Shown: piece after piece, positions 54,278 through 62,970 of the stretch | Layout: every line of letters starts with the position of its first letter | How positions within the stretch are numbered: the stretch's first letter is position 1 | DNA from: Oceanibaculum indicum P24 | GTDB lineage: Bacteria; Pseudomonadota; Alphaproteobacteria; Oceanibaculales; Oceanibaculaceae | DNA: 64,000 nt | NCBI RefSeq assembly: GCF_000299935.1 | Contig: NZ_AMRL01000002.1 | Location: 239,155-303,154 of the forward strand | Direction of reading: 5' to 3' | Made by a program: the position numbers and the translations under genes | Notes under the pieces: generated by a model | The model's input: only the letters and a program-made list of their open reading frames with translations | Databases searched by the model: none | What the model was told of the DNA's origin: nothing

Positions 54278-55336
54278 CTATCCGCGTCGGGGCATCAGCA
54301 CCCAATAATCGAGATCAAGCACGACGGACGGATCGTCGCCCTCGGCACCGGGAAAATCGCCGCAGGGCCGGTTCTTCGTCGCCACGGTGCGCAGCCGCAG
54401 CGCGCCGACATCCGCGCGGTTCGGCAGCGGCTGGCGGTCCAGCACCGCGCTCCAGGCATAGATTGTGTCGCCGGCAAAGCTGGGGGCGGCGTGCCGGCCG
54501 CCATTGATGGCCGCGATGAAGGCGGCGTTCGCCAGCCCGTTGAAGCTCAGCGCGCGGGCCAGCGACATGACATGCCCGCCATAGACCAGCGGCTGGCCAA
54601 ACCGGCTGCCCTGCGCCAGATGCCGGTCGAGATGCACCCGCGCGGTATTCTGGTAGAGCTGGGTGGCCATCATATGCTCGGAGTCACCGATGCTCATGCC
54701 GTCGATATGGTCGATGCGCTCGCCGACTTCGTAATCCTCCCACAGATGGGGGGAGCCGGCGGCGTCGGTATCGTAGCCGCTGAAATCCGCACCCGCCGGC
54801 ACGGTCAGCGCCTCGGCGGGAACCAGTGACGGCAGGTCGGGCACGTGGGTTTCAGGTGTCTCCGCTGATTCGTTCCGCTTGCGGACCATTACCCAGCGGT
54901 TCCAGCTGACGACATTCTCGTCATACTGGTTGCGGGTGAGGGACCGCACATAGACGATGCCGGCCTTGCCGTCGGAGGTGGGACGCAGGCCGGTCACCTC
55001 GGACACGGTGGACAGCGTGTCGCCCGGATAGGCGCGGGTCTCGAAGCGCAGATCGGCATAACCCAGATTGGCGACAGCGTTGACCGAGATGTCCGGCACC
55101 GTCTTGGCGATGGCGATGTGGAAGACCAGCAGATCGTCCAGCGGCGCACCCAGCAGGCCGATGGTGCCGGCGAAGCCGGCGGCGGACTGCACCGGGAAGC
55201 GGCTGCCGGTCAGTGCCAGGTTCAGCGCCACGTCGCCGGTGGTCACGGTGCGCGGGGTGGCGTGGCGGAAGCTCTGGCCGAGGCGGAAATCCTCGAAGAA
55301 ATTGCCGGCGCTGGATTTCGATTGGGCGGAAGTCAT
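54278..55336 (-). CDS. mch: Mesaconyl-CoA hydratase (double MaoC-fold)
   Basis: A 352-residue enzyme with two hot-dog/MaoC-like halves. The N-terminal half reads FFEDFRLGQSFRHATPRTVT, ALTGSRFPVQSAAGFA, TVPDISVNAVANLGYADLRF and VRSLTRNQYDENVVSWNRW; the C-terminal half has LWEDYEVGERIDHIDGMSI and QNTARVHLD with GQPLVYGGHVMSLARAL. These match the ethylmalonyl-CoA pathway enzyme that hydrates mesaconyl-CoA to beta-methylmalyl-CoA. The start ATG 55336 is standard. Same strand as and 83 bases upstream of the GntR gene, but that gene has its own promoter. Other pathway genes (ccr, ecm, mcl) are not in the window. Confidence 0.88.
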   Translation of the reverse strand: MTSAQSKSSAGNFFEDFRLGQSFRHATPRTVTTGDVALNLALTGSRFPVQSAAGFAGTIGLLGAPLDDLLVFHIAIAKTVPDISVNAVANLGYADLRFETRAYPGDTLSTVSEVTGLRPTSDGKAGIVYVRSLTRNQYDENVVSWNRWVMVRKRNESAETPETHVPDLPSLVPAEALTVPAGADFSGYDTDAAGSPHLWEDYEVGERIDHIDGMSIGDSEHMMATQLYQNTARVHLDRHLAQGSRFGQPLVYGGHVMSLARALSFNGLANAAFIAAINGGRHAAPSFAGDTIYAWSAVLDRQPLPNRADVGALRLRTVATKNRPCGDFPGAEGDDPSVVLDLDYWVLMPRRG

Positions 55337-55436
55337 ATCGGCTGTCCGGTTATGGGCGCTGTCGCGGGGGACTATTCACGAGGTGTGCCGGCATGGCAAG
55401 CTTGTGGCCCGCCTTCTCCGCTTTCCGGTCCCGCCG

Positions 55437-56276
55437 ATGAATGTGCTCTCCATCCAGTCCGCCGTCGCCTATGGCCATGTCGGCAATGCCGCCGCCCAGC
55501 CGGCGCTGCACTGCTTGGGCCATACGGTGTGGCGGGTCGATACGGTCACCTTCTCCAACCATCCGGGGCACGGGAAGTTCGCCGGCCAGGTGCGCCCGGC
55601 GGCGGAGGTCGCGGCGGTGCTGCAGGGGCTGGCCGATCTGGGCGTTCAGGATCAGTGCGGCGCTATCCTGTCCGGCTATCTGGGGGAGGCCGCTACTGCC
55701 GAGGCCATCGCCAAGACCGTTACGCAGGTGAAACGGGCGAACCCGCAGTCTGTCTATCTGCTCGATCCGGTGATGGGCGATGCGGGCCGTGTCTATGTGC
55801 GCGACGGCGTGCCCGACGCGATGGCCAAAATGCTGCTGCCGCTGGCCGACATGATCGCGCCCAACGCGTTCGAGCTGTCGCTGCTGGCGGACCAGCCGGT
55901 GACAGACAAAGACAGTGCCGTCGCGGCGGCGCGGCGGCTGATCGCGCGCGGGCCTTCTCTCGTGCTGGCGACCGGGCTGCGGCTGGAAGGCGGCAAGGTT
56001 GCGACGCTGGCGGTAACAGAGGCGGAAGCGCATGCCGTCACCGCGCCCTGGCTCGACCGGCCGGTGTTCGGTACCGGCGACCTGTTCGGCGCGCTGTTTC
56101 TCGGCCACTGGCTGGAGGCACCAGGCGATGCGGTGCGCGCGCTGCGGCTGGCCGCCAGCGGCATGGCGGAGGCCATCGCGGCGACTGAGGCCGCCGGCAG
56201 CCTGGAGCGGGCGCTGATCCCCAATCTGGAGCGCATCTGTCACCCACCAGCGCTGCTGCCGGCGGAGCGTGTCTAG
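55437..56276 (+). CDS. pdxY: Pyridoxal kinase
   Basis: A 279-residue ribokinase-fold enzyme that phosphorylates pyridoxal. It begins MNVLSIQSAVAYGHVGNAAA, has VYLLDPVMGDAGRVYV and IAPNAFELSLL, and ends with the anion-hole and catalytic Asp motif VFGTGDLFGALFLGHWL. In many pyridoxal kinases that loop is GTGDLFSA. ATG 55437 is placed by family N-terminus; longer frames upstream belong to the opposite strand. A double palindrome follows its stop. Confidence 0.93.
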   Translation: MNVLSIQSAVAYGHVGNAAAQPALHCLGHTVWRVDTVTFSNHPGHGKFAGQVRPAAEVAAVLQGLADLGVQDQCGAILSGYLGEAATAEAIAKTVTQVKRANPQSVYLLDPVMGDAGRVYVRDGVPDAMAKMLLPLADMIAPNAFELSLLADQPVTDKDSAVAAARRLIARGPSLVLATGLRLEGGKVATLAVTEAEAHAVTAPWLDRPVFGTGDLFGALFLGHWLEAPGDAVRALRLAASGMAEAIAATEAAGSLERALIPNLERICHPPALLPAERV

Positions 56277-56287
56277 GTTTACTCTCT

Positions 56288-56366
56288 CGTCATCCTCGGG
56301 CTCGACCCGAGGATCCATGCAAACCTCACCGTTCGCTGGATGGTCGGGTCAAGCCCGACCATGACG
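56288..56366. repeat. Paired palindromic intergenic repeat
   Basis: Two 9-bp hairpins, atcctcggg-ctcga-cccgaggat (56292-56314) and atggtcggg-tcaag-cccgaccat (56340-56362), lie in inverted arrangement. The outer cgtcat (56289-56294) is complementary to atgacg (56361-56366), so the whole can fold as one larger structure. Palindromes of the form tcctcgggcttgacccgagga are common between convergent genes in Alphaproteobacteria. Here it lies between convergent pdxY and purH and may end both transcripts. Confidence 0.75.
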
Positions 56367-56380
56367 ATCATTGAGAATCC

Positions 56381-57967
56381 TCAGTGCCGGAAATGGCGCA
56401 TCCCGGTGAAGACCATGGCGATGCCGGCCTCGTCGGCGGCGGCGATCACCTCATTGTCGCGCATCGAGCCGCCCGGATGGATGACGGCGGTCGCCCCGGC
56501 CTCGACAGCGGCCAGCAGCCCGTCGGCGAAGGGGAAGAAGGCATCGGACGCCACGACCGAACCGCGCGTCAGCGGCTCGGACTCACCGGCGGCTTCCGCC
56601 GCGTCCTGCGACTTGCGGGCGGCGATTCGGGAGGAATCGACGCGGCTCATTTGCCCGGCGCCGATGCCGACAGTGGCCCTGTCCTTCACATAGACGATGG
56701 CGTTCGACTTCACATGCTTGCAGACGGTGAAGGCGAACAGCAGGTCGGCGATTTCCTTCTCGGTCGGCTGGCGCTTCGTCACCACCTTCAGGTCGGAGGC
56801 GGTGATATAGCCATTGTCGCGGGTCTGCAGCAGATAGCCGCCGGCCAGCGAGCGCAGCGTCATGCCGGCCTCGCGCGGGTCGGGCATGCCGCCGGTCAGC
56901 AGCAGGCGGAGATTCTTCTTCTTCGCCAGCACGTCCTTGGCGCCTTCATCCGCGTCGGGCGCGATGACAACCTCGGAGAAGATCGAGGAAATCTGCTCCG
57001 CCGTGGCGGCGTCCAGCGTGCGGTTCACCGCGATGATGCCGCCAAAGGCGCTGACCGGGTCGCAGCGCAGTGCCCGCGCATAGGCCTCGGCGACGTCCTT
57101 GCCCTGCGCCACGCCGCACGGGTTGGCATGCTTGATGATGGCGACGGCGGGCTCGGTGAACTCGGAAACCAGCTCGAAGGCGGCATCGGTGTCGTTCAGA
57201 TTGTTGAAGCTCAGCTCCTTGCCCTGCAGCTGCGTCGCCGTGGCGATGCCGATACGCGGCGCGCCGCCGGTATAGAAGGCGGCCTGCTGGTGCGGGTTCT
57301 CGCCATAGCGCAGCACCTGCTTCAGCTCGCCGCCGATGGCGATGCTGCGCGGAAAGCTGTCACCCAGCTGGCCGGCGAACCAGATGGAGATCGCCGCGTC
57401 ATAGGCGCCGGTGCGGGCATAGGCGGCGGCGGCCAGCTTCTTGCGCAGCGTCAGCGAGACGGCACCTTTGTTCTCCGCCATTTCCTGCTTCAGCGGGGCG
57501 TAGTCGGAGGAATCGACCACCACGGCGACGAAGCCGTGATTCTTCGCCGCCGCGCGGATCATCGCCGGGCCGCCAATGTCGATATTCTCGATGGCCTCGT
57601 CGAAGTCGGCGCCCTTCGCGACCGTCGCCTCGAACGGGTAGAGGTTGACCACCAGCAGATCAATCGGCGCGATGCCGTTAGCCTCCATCGCCTGCACATG
57701 CTCGGGCAGGTCGCGGCGCGCCAGCAGCCCGCCATGGATGGTCGGGTGCAGCGTCTTCACACGGCCGTCCATGATCTCCGGGAAGCCGGTATGGTCGGCG
57801 ACCTCCGTCACCGGCACGCCGGCGGCGGCCAGCGCCTTGGCAGAGCCGCCGGTGGACAGGATCTCCACGCCATGGCCGGCCAGGAACTGCCCCAGCTCGA
57901 CCAGCCCGGTCTTGTCGGAAACGGAAATCAGCGCGCGGCGGATGGTTACCAGATCGGCGTCGGCCAT
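56381..57967 (-). CDS. purH: Bifunctional AICAR formyltransferase/IMP cyclohydrolase
   Basis: A 528-residue enzyme for the last two steps of IMP synthesis. The N-terminal MGS-like domain ([52 protein letters not shown]) is the cyclohydrolase; the C-terminal part ([58 protein letters not shown]) is the formyltransferase. ATG 57967 has ggagcg upstream; an in-frame start at 58000 is less likely. Confidence 0.97.
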   Translation of the reverse strand: MADADLVTIRRALISVSDKTGLVELGQFLAGHGVEILSTGGSAKALAAAGVPVTEVADHTGFPEIMDGRVKTLHPTIHGGLLARRDLPEHVQAMEANGIAPIDLLVVNLYPFEATVAKGADFDEAIENIDIGGPAMIRAAAKNHGFVAVVVDSSDYAPLKQEMAENKGAVSLTLRKKLAAAAYARTGAYDAAISIWFAGQLGDSFPRSIAIGGELKQVLRYGENPHQQAAFYTGGAPRIGIATATQLQGKELSFNNLNDTDAAFELVSEFTEPAVAIIKHANPCGVAQGKDVAEAYARALRCDPVSAFGGIIAVNRTLDAATAEQISSIFSEVVIAPDADEGAKDVLAKKKNLRLLLTGGMPDPREAGMTLRSLAGGYLLQTRDNGYITASDLKVVTKRQPTEKEIADLLFAFTVCKHVKSNAIVYVKDRATVGIGAGQMSRVDSSRIAARKSQDAAEAAGESEPLTRGSVVASDAFFPFADGLLAAVEAGATAVIHPGGSMRDNEVIAAADEAGIAMVFTGMRHFRH

Positions 57968-58062
57968 GGGTCGCTCCAGCGGTCGGGAATGTTGCGGCAC
58001 CGTCTAGACCATGCGGGCGGGCGAGACAAGCGCCGGATCGCCGCAGCCGCTGATATACGGCG

Positions 58063-58956
58063 TCAATCCTGCGCTGTGTCTTTCTGCTTAAGGCGCGATT
58101 CGCGGATACCGATATAGGTCGCGGCACCGAAGATCATCGCGCCGCCGACATAGGTCCAGCCATCCGGGATTTCCGCGAACAGCAGATAGCCCAGCGCTGT
58201 GGTCCAGATCAGCTTGGCGAAATCCACCGGCAGCACGGTGGAGGCATCCGCCTCGTGCAGCGCCTGGTTCATGCAGGTCTGTGCGATGGTGCCCAGGAAG
58301 GCGATCAGCCCGAGCGCCGCATATTGATCCAGCGTCGGCCATTGCCAGAAGGGGATGGCGGCGACCAGCGTCATCGGCGCCATGAAGATCGCCATATAGG
58401 CGGTGATCGCCACGCTGGATTCGGTGGCCGACAGCTTCTTGATGCACAACAGCGCCAGCGCCCACATGGCAGAGGAGAACAGCACCAGCATCGAGCCGGT
58501 ATCGATCTCGACGAGGCCCGGCCGCAGGATCACCAGCGTGCCGGCGAAGCCGACGATCATCGCCATCCAGCGCCGCATCCGCACCACCTCACCCAGGATC
58601 AGCGCGGCGCCCAGCGTGGCGAACAACGGCGCGGAGAAGCCCAGTGCCGTCACCTGAACCAGCGGCGTGATCGACAAGGCGAAGAAGAAGCTGAGCATCG
58701 CCACCGTGTTCAGCGCGCCGCGCAGGGCGTAGAGCCCCAGCCGCTGGGTGCGCAACACGCTGAAGCCGACCCGTTGCAGCACCGGCAGCAGCAGGATCAG
58801 CATGAAGAAATTGCGGAAGAAGGCGATCTCGAACGGATGCAGCCCGGTCGAGGCGTGACGGATCGCGGCATGCATCGAGGCAAAGGCGGCTGTCGCCGCC
58901 AGCATCAGCAGAAGGCCCTTCAGGGCCGGCGGCAGACGATGATAGGCGTTCAGCAA
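58063..58956 (-). CDS. EamA/DMT family transporter
   Basis: A 297-residue protein with ten hydrophobic segments in two EamA halves (e.g. LLLMLAATAAFASMHAAIRH at the start and ALGYLLFAEIPDGWTYVGGA near the end). Drug/metabolite transporters of this type export amino acids or other metabolites; the substrate is unknown. The start is a TTG at 58956 with aagggg seven bases upstream. It is 36 bases after the CapD-like gene on the same strand. Confidence 0.88.
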   Translation of the reverse strand: MLNAYHRLPPALKGLLLMLAATAAFASMHAAIRHASTGLHPFEIAFFRNFFMLILLLPVLQRVGFSVLRTQRLGLYALRGALNTVAMLSFFFALSITPLVQVTALGFSAPLFATLGAALILGEVVRMRRWMAMIVGFAGTLVILRPGLVEIDTGSMLVLFSSAMWALALLCIKKLSATESSVAITAYMAIFMAPMTLVAAIPFWQWPTLDQYAALGLIAFLGTIAQTCMNQALHEADASTVLPVDFAKLIWTTALGYLLFAEIPDGWTYVGGAMIFGAATYIGIRESRLKQKDTAQD

Positions 58957-58992
58957 GGCGAGGCCCCTTCACGGCTCCGATGCGTGGGCCGG

Positions 58993-60921
58993 TTATTCTC
59001 CGGGTTCGACCTTGCGCAGGGCAAGCTGTTCGCCCTGATATTCCGGCACCAGCCGGCGCACCAGGGCCAGGGTCTGATCGGTGCGGCGGGTGCGCGCCGC
59101 CTCATTGAGTTCGTCCAGAGCGCGATTGAGCAGCGCATGGTCGGCGGTGCGTGGCGTGGCGATCTGCAGGCCGTTCAGGCTGGTCGGCAGCAGTGCTTCC
59201 TGGCCGTGGAACAGTTCCTCGTGCAGCTTCTCGCCGGGGCGCGGACCGGTATAGACGATGTCGATATCGACACCCGGCGTCAGGCCGGCCAGCCGGATCA
59301 TCTGCTGCGCCAGGTCGAGGATGCGGATCGGCTCGCCCATGTCGAGCACGACAATGGCGCCGCCCTCCTCGACATGCGGATCGGTCAGGGTGCAGGCCTG
59401 CAGCACCAGCTCCACCGCCTCGCGCACGGTGAGGAAGTAGCGCTTCATCTCCGGGTCGGTCACGGTCAGTGGCCCGCCGCGTGCCAGCTGGCGCTGGAAC
59501 AGCGGCACGACCGAGCCGGTGGAGCCCAGCACATTGCCGAACCGCACGGTGGTGAAGCGGGTACGCGGTCCGCCGGCACGGCGGCGCTCCAGAATGTCCA
59601 GCGACTGGCAATAGGCTTCGGCCAGCCGCTTGGTGGCGCCCATCATGCTGGCCGGGTTGATTGCCTTGTCGGTGGAGATCAGCACCATGGTCGGCACGCC
59701 GGATTCGACGCAGGCATCGGCGATGTTGCGGGTGCCGATGACGTTGGTCAGCACGCCCTCGTTCGGGTTCGATTCGACCATCGGCACATGCTTCAGCGCG
59801 GCAGCATGAAACACCACATCCGGCCGCTCGCGGGCAAAGACGTCCGAGACCCGGGTGCGGTCGCGCACATCGCCCAGAATCGCCACGCGGGACAGGTCGG
59901 GATGGCGCTCCGAAACTTCGAGATCGATCTCGTAGAGCTGGAACTCCGAATTATCCATCAGGGTGAGGCGCGCCGGCCCCAGATCGCTGATCTGACGCAC
60001 CAGCTCGCCGCCGATGGTGCCGCCAGCACCGGTCACCAGCACCCGCCGGCCGGCGATCAGCGCGCTCACCGCATCGCGGTTCAGCACAGTCTGCGGCCGG
60101 CCGAGCAGATCCTCGACATCAATCGGCTTGATTTCGATTTCGGTATCGAAACGGCCTTCCAGATTGGTCAGCCGTGGCAGGCGCGACAGCTTGATGCCCA
60201 GCTTGTCGCCAATCGCCAGCAGCTCGCGGACATCGGTGCCCTCGACGCGCTTGGGCGTGATGATCATGCGTTCTGGACGCTGGCCGCGCCGGTCCAGCTC
60301 CTCGACGATGCGGGGCAGGTCCTCGAAGGTGCCCATCACCGCGATCTCGCGGATTTTGCGGCCGACCCGGCCCGCCTTGTGGTCGATGGCGCCGACCACC
60401 CGGTAAGGGGCAGGGCGCAGGCGGCTCATCTCGCGGATGAACAGGTCCGCCTCGTCGCCAGCACCGACCAGCAGGACCGGAACGCGGCGCTGGCTGTCAC
60501 TTTCCAGAAGGCCCAGCAGGGCATGGTCCTTCAGCACCCGGTACAGCAGGCGCGGCCCCGACAGCAGGGCGGTCATCACGAACAGGTTGATGATGACCAG
60601 CGACCGGGGAATATCCTCCAGGCGGGTGATCAGGAACAGGGCGGCCAGGAAGATCAGATTGGTCAGCAACACCGCGCGCAGAATCTGCACGGCGTCGCCG
60701 ACCGAGGCATAGCGCCAGATGCTGCGGTCCAGCCGCACCGTCGCCAGCACGGCAATCGCGGTCGCCATGAAGACGCCGAAGGCTAGCAGGACGGTCCGGC
60801 GGTCCAACGTCAGAACCGCATCGCCGAACCGCAGATACAGCGACAGCAGAAAGGACACCGCCGCCATGACGATGTCGTGCAGGTAGGTGACAATAATCCG
60901 CTGTACTTGGCGGTTCGTCAC
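58993..60921 (-). CDS. Membrane-bound nucleotide-sugar 4,6-dehydratase (CapD/WbpM type)
   Basis: A 642-residue polysaccharide enzyme. Four membrane helices occupy about 10-140, then a Rossmann-like domain (RVPVLLVGAGDEADLFIREM), and from about 265 the catalytic SDR domain: VLVTGAGGTIGGELVRQISD, HAAALKHVPMVE, MVLISTDKAINPASMMGATK and a C-terminal GEKLHEELF. It would make a UDP-4-keto-6-deoxy-hexosamine for surface polysaccharide. GTG 60921 gives a compact N-terminus; TTG 60966 is an alternative. First of the dehydratase/epimerase/transferase neighbours that read in one direction. Confidence 0.9.
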   Translation of the reverse strand: MTNRQVQRIIVTYLHDIVMAAVSFLLSLYLRFGDAVLTLDRRTVLLAFGVFMATAIAVLATVRLDRSIWRYASVGDAVQILRAVLLTNLIFLAALFLITRLEDIPRSLVIINLFVMTALLSGPRLLYRVLKDHALLGLLESDSQRRVPVLLVGAGDEADLFIREMSRLRPAPYRVVGAIDHKAGRVGRKIREIAVMGTFEDLPRIVEELDRRGQRPERMIITPKRVEGTDVRELLAIGDKLGIKLSRLPRLTNLEGRFDTEIEIKPIDVEDLLGRPQTVLNRDAVSALIAGRRVLVTGAGGTIGGELVRQISDLGPARLTLMDNSEFQLYEIDLEVSERHPDLSRVAILGDVRDRTRVSDVFARERPDVVFHAAALKHVPMVESNPNEGVLTNVIGTRNIADACVESGVPTMVLISTDKAINPASMMGATKRLAEAYCQSLDILERRRAGGPRTRFTTVRFGNVLGSTGSVVPLFQRQLARGGPLTVTDPEMKRYFLTVREAVELVLQACTLTDPHVEEGGAIVVLDMGEPIRILDLAQQMIRLAGLTPGVDIDIVYTGPRPGEKLHEELFHGQEALLPTSLNGLQIATPRTADHALLNRALDELNEAARTRRTDQTLALVRRLVPEYQGEQLALRKVEPGE

Positions 60922-61002
60922 TGCCGTGCCCCGATTTGCATGACGGGCGAGACCCTCAGCTGTCAATCCAGAACCGAAACTAGCACGCTCTCGGATGGTA
61001 TC

Positions 61003-61935
61003 CTACAAGCCGTTCAGAGTGTTGGCTTGCACGGTCCGGAGGAGGGCCTGCTCCATGTCAAACGGGTGACACCAGGACAGGGTTGCCGAAAACCGTGACG
61101 CATCGACCGAAAAACTGCCGACCAGCCTTCGGCCGGCCTCCGGTCCGAGGGCCAGCCGCAGCAGCCCGGCGGGGCCGGGGACCAGCAGTGGCCGCCGTCC
61201 GGCGGAGATGCGTAGCCGTCCGATCAGCTGCGCCAGCGATAGTTCCTCCGCATCATTCAGGAGGAACCGCTGGCCGCCGGAGACCGGATGGGTTTCCAGA
61301 CAACGCCTTATGGCGTCTACCATATTACCGACATAAAGCATCGCCCGCCGATTGTCGATACTGGCGACGGGCAGCGGCAGTGGAATCAGCGCCAGTCGAA
61401 GCAGCCGGGCGAAATTGCCGCCGGCACCGGGTCCATAGACCAGCGGCGGGCGCAGGATGGTGGCGCTAGGCAGGGCCGCCAGAACCGTCTCCTCCGCCTC
61501 CAGCTTGTAGCGCGCATAGGGCGTGGCCGGGGCTGGCATGTCGCTGTCGTCGAAGGACCGGCCGGGCGGCGTCTCCTCGCCCATCACCTTGGCGCTGCTG
61601 ACCTGAACGAAACGCCCGATGCCGGCGTCCGAGGCGGCACGGGCCAGGGCTATAGCGCCCTCGACGGTGATGCGCCGCAGGCTGGCTTCGTCCAGTCCGC
61701 TCTGGTCAGCGGGCGAGGCAAGATGGATGACCGCATCGATGCCTTCCAGCGCCAGGCGCCAGTCCGTTGCCGGTCCGATATCGCCGACGATGACAGGCTC
61801 CATGCCCTCTGGGAGCGGTGTGGATGCGGGAGTGGGCCGTCGCAGCGCCGCACGGACGCGATGGCCATGTGCCAGCAGATGCTGGCTGAGCGCCCGCCCG
61901 AGATAGCCGCCGGCGCCGGTGACGAGAATATGCAT
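61003..61935 (-). CDS. Extended SDR, NAD-dependent nucleotide-sugar epimerase/dehydratase
   Basis: A 310-residue extended short-chain dehydrogenase. The NAD motif ILVTGAGGYLGRALSQHLL opens the protein; the catalytic Ser lies in FVQVSSAKVMG and the Tyr-Lys pair in TPYARYKLEAEE. It is probably a UDP-sugar 4-epimerase or 4-reductase acting with the CapD-type dehydratase just downstream, for example in making a QuiNAc/FucNAc-type sugar. It starts three bases after the glycosyltransferase stop, so they are one operon. Confidence 0.88.
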   Translation of the reverse strand: MHILVTGAGGYLGRALSQHLLAHGHRVRAALRRPTPASTPLPEGMEPVIVGDIGPATDWRLALEGIDAVIHLASPADQSGLDEASLRRITVEGAIALARAASDAGIGRFVQVSSAKVMGEETPPGRSFDDSDMPAPATPYARYKLEAEETVLAALPSATILRPPLVYGPGAGGNFARLLRLALIPLPLPVASIDNRRAMLYVGNMVDAIRRCLETHPVSGGQRFLLNDAEELSLAQLIGRLRISAGRRPLLVPGPAGLLRLALGPEAGRRLVGSFSVDASRFSATLSWCHPFDMEQALLRTVQANTLNGL

Positions 61936-61938
61936 GGG

Positions 61939-62952
61939 TTAGCGGCTGCCCTTCGGTTGCGCGCGGGCCATCCAGGCCAGCAGCCCGGCAGTGACCAGCA
62001 GCGCTCCGGCCAGCGCCGGCGCCTCATGGCCATGGGTGGCCAGTGCGGACAGGACAATCAGCAGGCTATTGCCGATGGCGACACGCAGGCTGACAGCGGC
62101 ATGGCTGAAACCGCGCCGGACCGCCTGCTGGTAGAAATGCTCGCGGTGGCCATGCCAGAATTTCTCGCCGCGCAGGATACGGCGGACCAGCGTGATGCTG
62201 GCATCGGCGAGGTAATAGGCCGGCAGGATCAGCGCCGCCGCCCACTGCCCGCTGGCCGCCGCGGCCAGCAGCAGGAAACCCAGCAGGAAACCCAGCGGTA
62301 CGCTGCCGACATCGCCTAGGAACAGCCGCGCCGGATGCCAGTTGAACCACAGGAAGCCGGCTGCTGCTGCTGCCAGCATCAGCAGCGGCGGTTGCCAGCT
62401 GGCGAGGGCGGCGGTCAGCGGCGCCAGCAGGGCAAGGCCAAGCGCCAGCGCCACCGTCTGCACGCCGGCCAGCCCGTCGATCCCGTCCATGAAGTTGAAC
62501 AGGTTCACGAACCACAGCCACAGCAGAAGCGTAGCCAGCATATCCAGCCAGCCGGGCAGCAGACCCTGAAAGACCGGGCCGATATCGGCCAGCGCCAGCA
62601 TGCCCAGCAGGACCGCGAGAAACTGCGCCAGCAGGCGGGTGGTGGCCTTCAGGTCGAACAGATCGTCGAGGAAGGAAACGGCGGCCAGCCCAGCCGCCGC
62701 CGCCAGCAGCAGCGCCATGACCGGCAGCAGCGCCGGCATGGTCAGCGCATAGGCGATCCAGCCGATGGCCAGCGCCGCCAGGACGGCGATGCCGCCACCG
62801 CGCGGCACCGCGACGTTGTGGCTGGACCGCCGGTTCGGATGGTCGAGCACGGCATGGCGCAGCAGCAGGCCCAGCACGGCGCGCGTCGCCATTGCCGCCA
62901 GCAGCAGCACCCCGAGCGGGGCTGCCATCGACCAGACCCAGCCTGCGGCCAT
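61939..62952 (-). CDS. Undecaprenyl-phosphate sugar-1-phosphate transferase (WecA/MraY-like)
   Basis: A 337-residue membrane enzyme with about ten helices. It has the PNPT motifs DHPNRRSSHNVAVPRGGGIA, the Asp pair of VSFLDDLFDL and FNFMDGIDGLAG, and a cytosolic HREHFYQQAVRRGFS loop. It transfers a sugar-1-phosphate from UDP-sugar to undecaprenyl phosphate and so starts a surface polysaccharide repeat unit. Context with the epimerase and dehydratase suggests a 6-deoxy-hexosamine as first sugar. Confidence 0.9.
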   Translation of the reverse strand: MAAGWVWSMAAPLGVLLLAAMATRAVLGLLLRHAVLDHPNRRSSHNVAVPRGGGIAVLAALAIGWIAYALTMPALLPVMALLLAAAAGLAAVSFLDDLFDLKATTRLLAQFLAVLLGMLALADIGPVFQGLLPGWLDMLATLLLWLWFVNLFNFMDGIDGLAGVQTVALALGLALLAPLTAALASWQPPLLMLAAAAAGFLWFNWHPARLFLGDVGSVPLGFLLGFLLLAAAASGQWAAALILPAYYLADASITLVRRILRGEKFWHGHREHFYQQAVRRGFSHAAVSLRVAIGNSLLIVLSALATHGHEAPALAGALLVTAGLLAWMARAQPKGSR

Positions 62953-62970
62953 TCCTTCGCGCCTTTCTTC

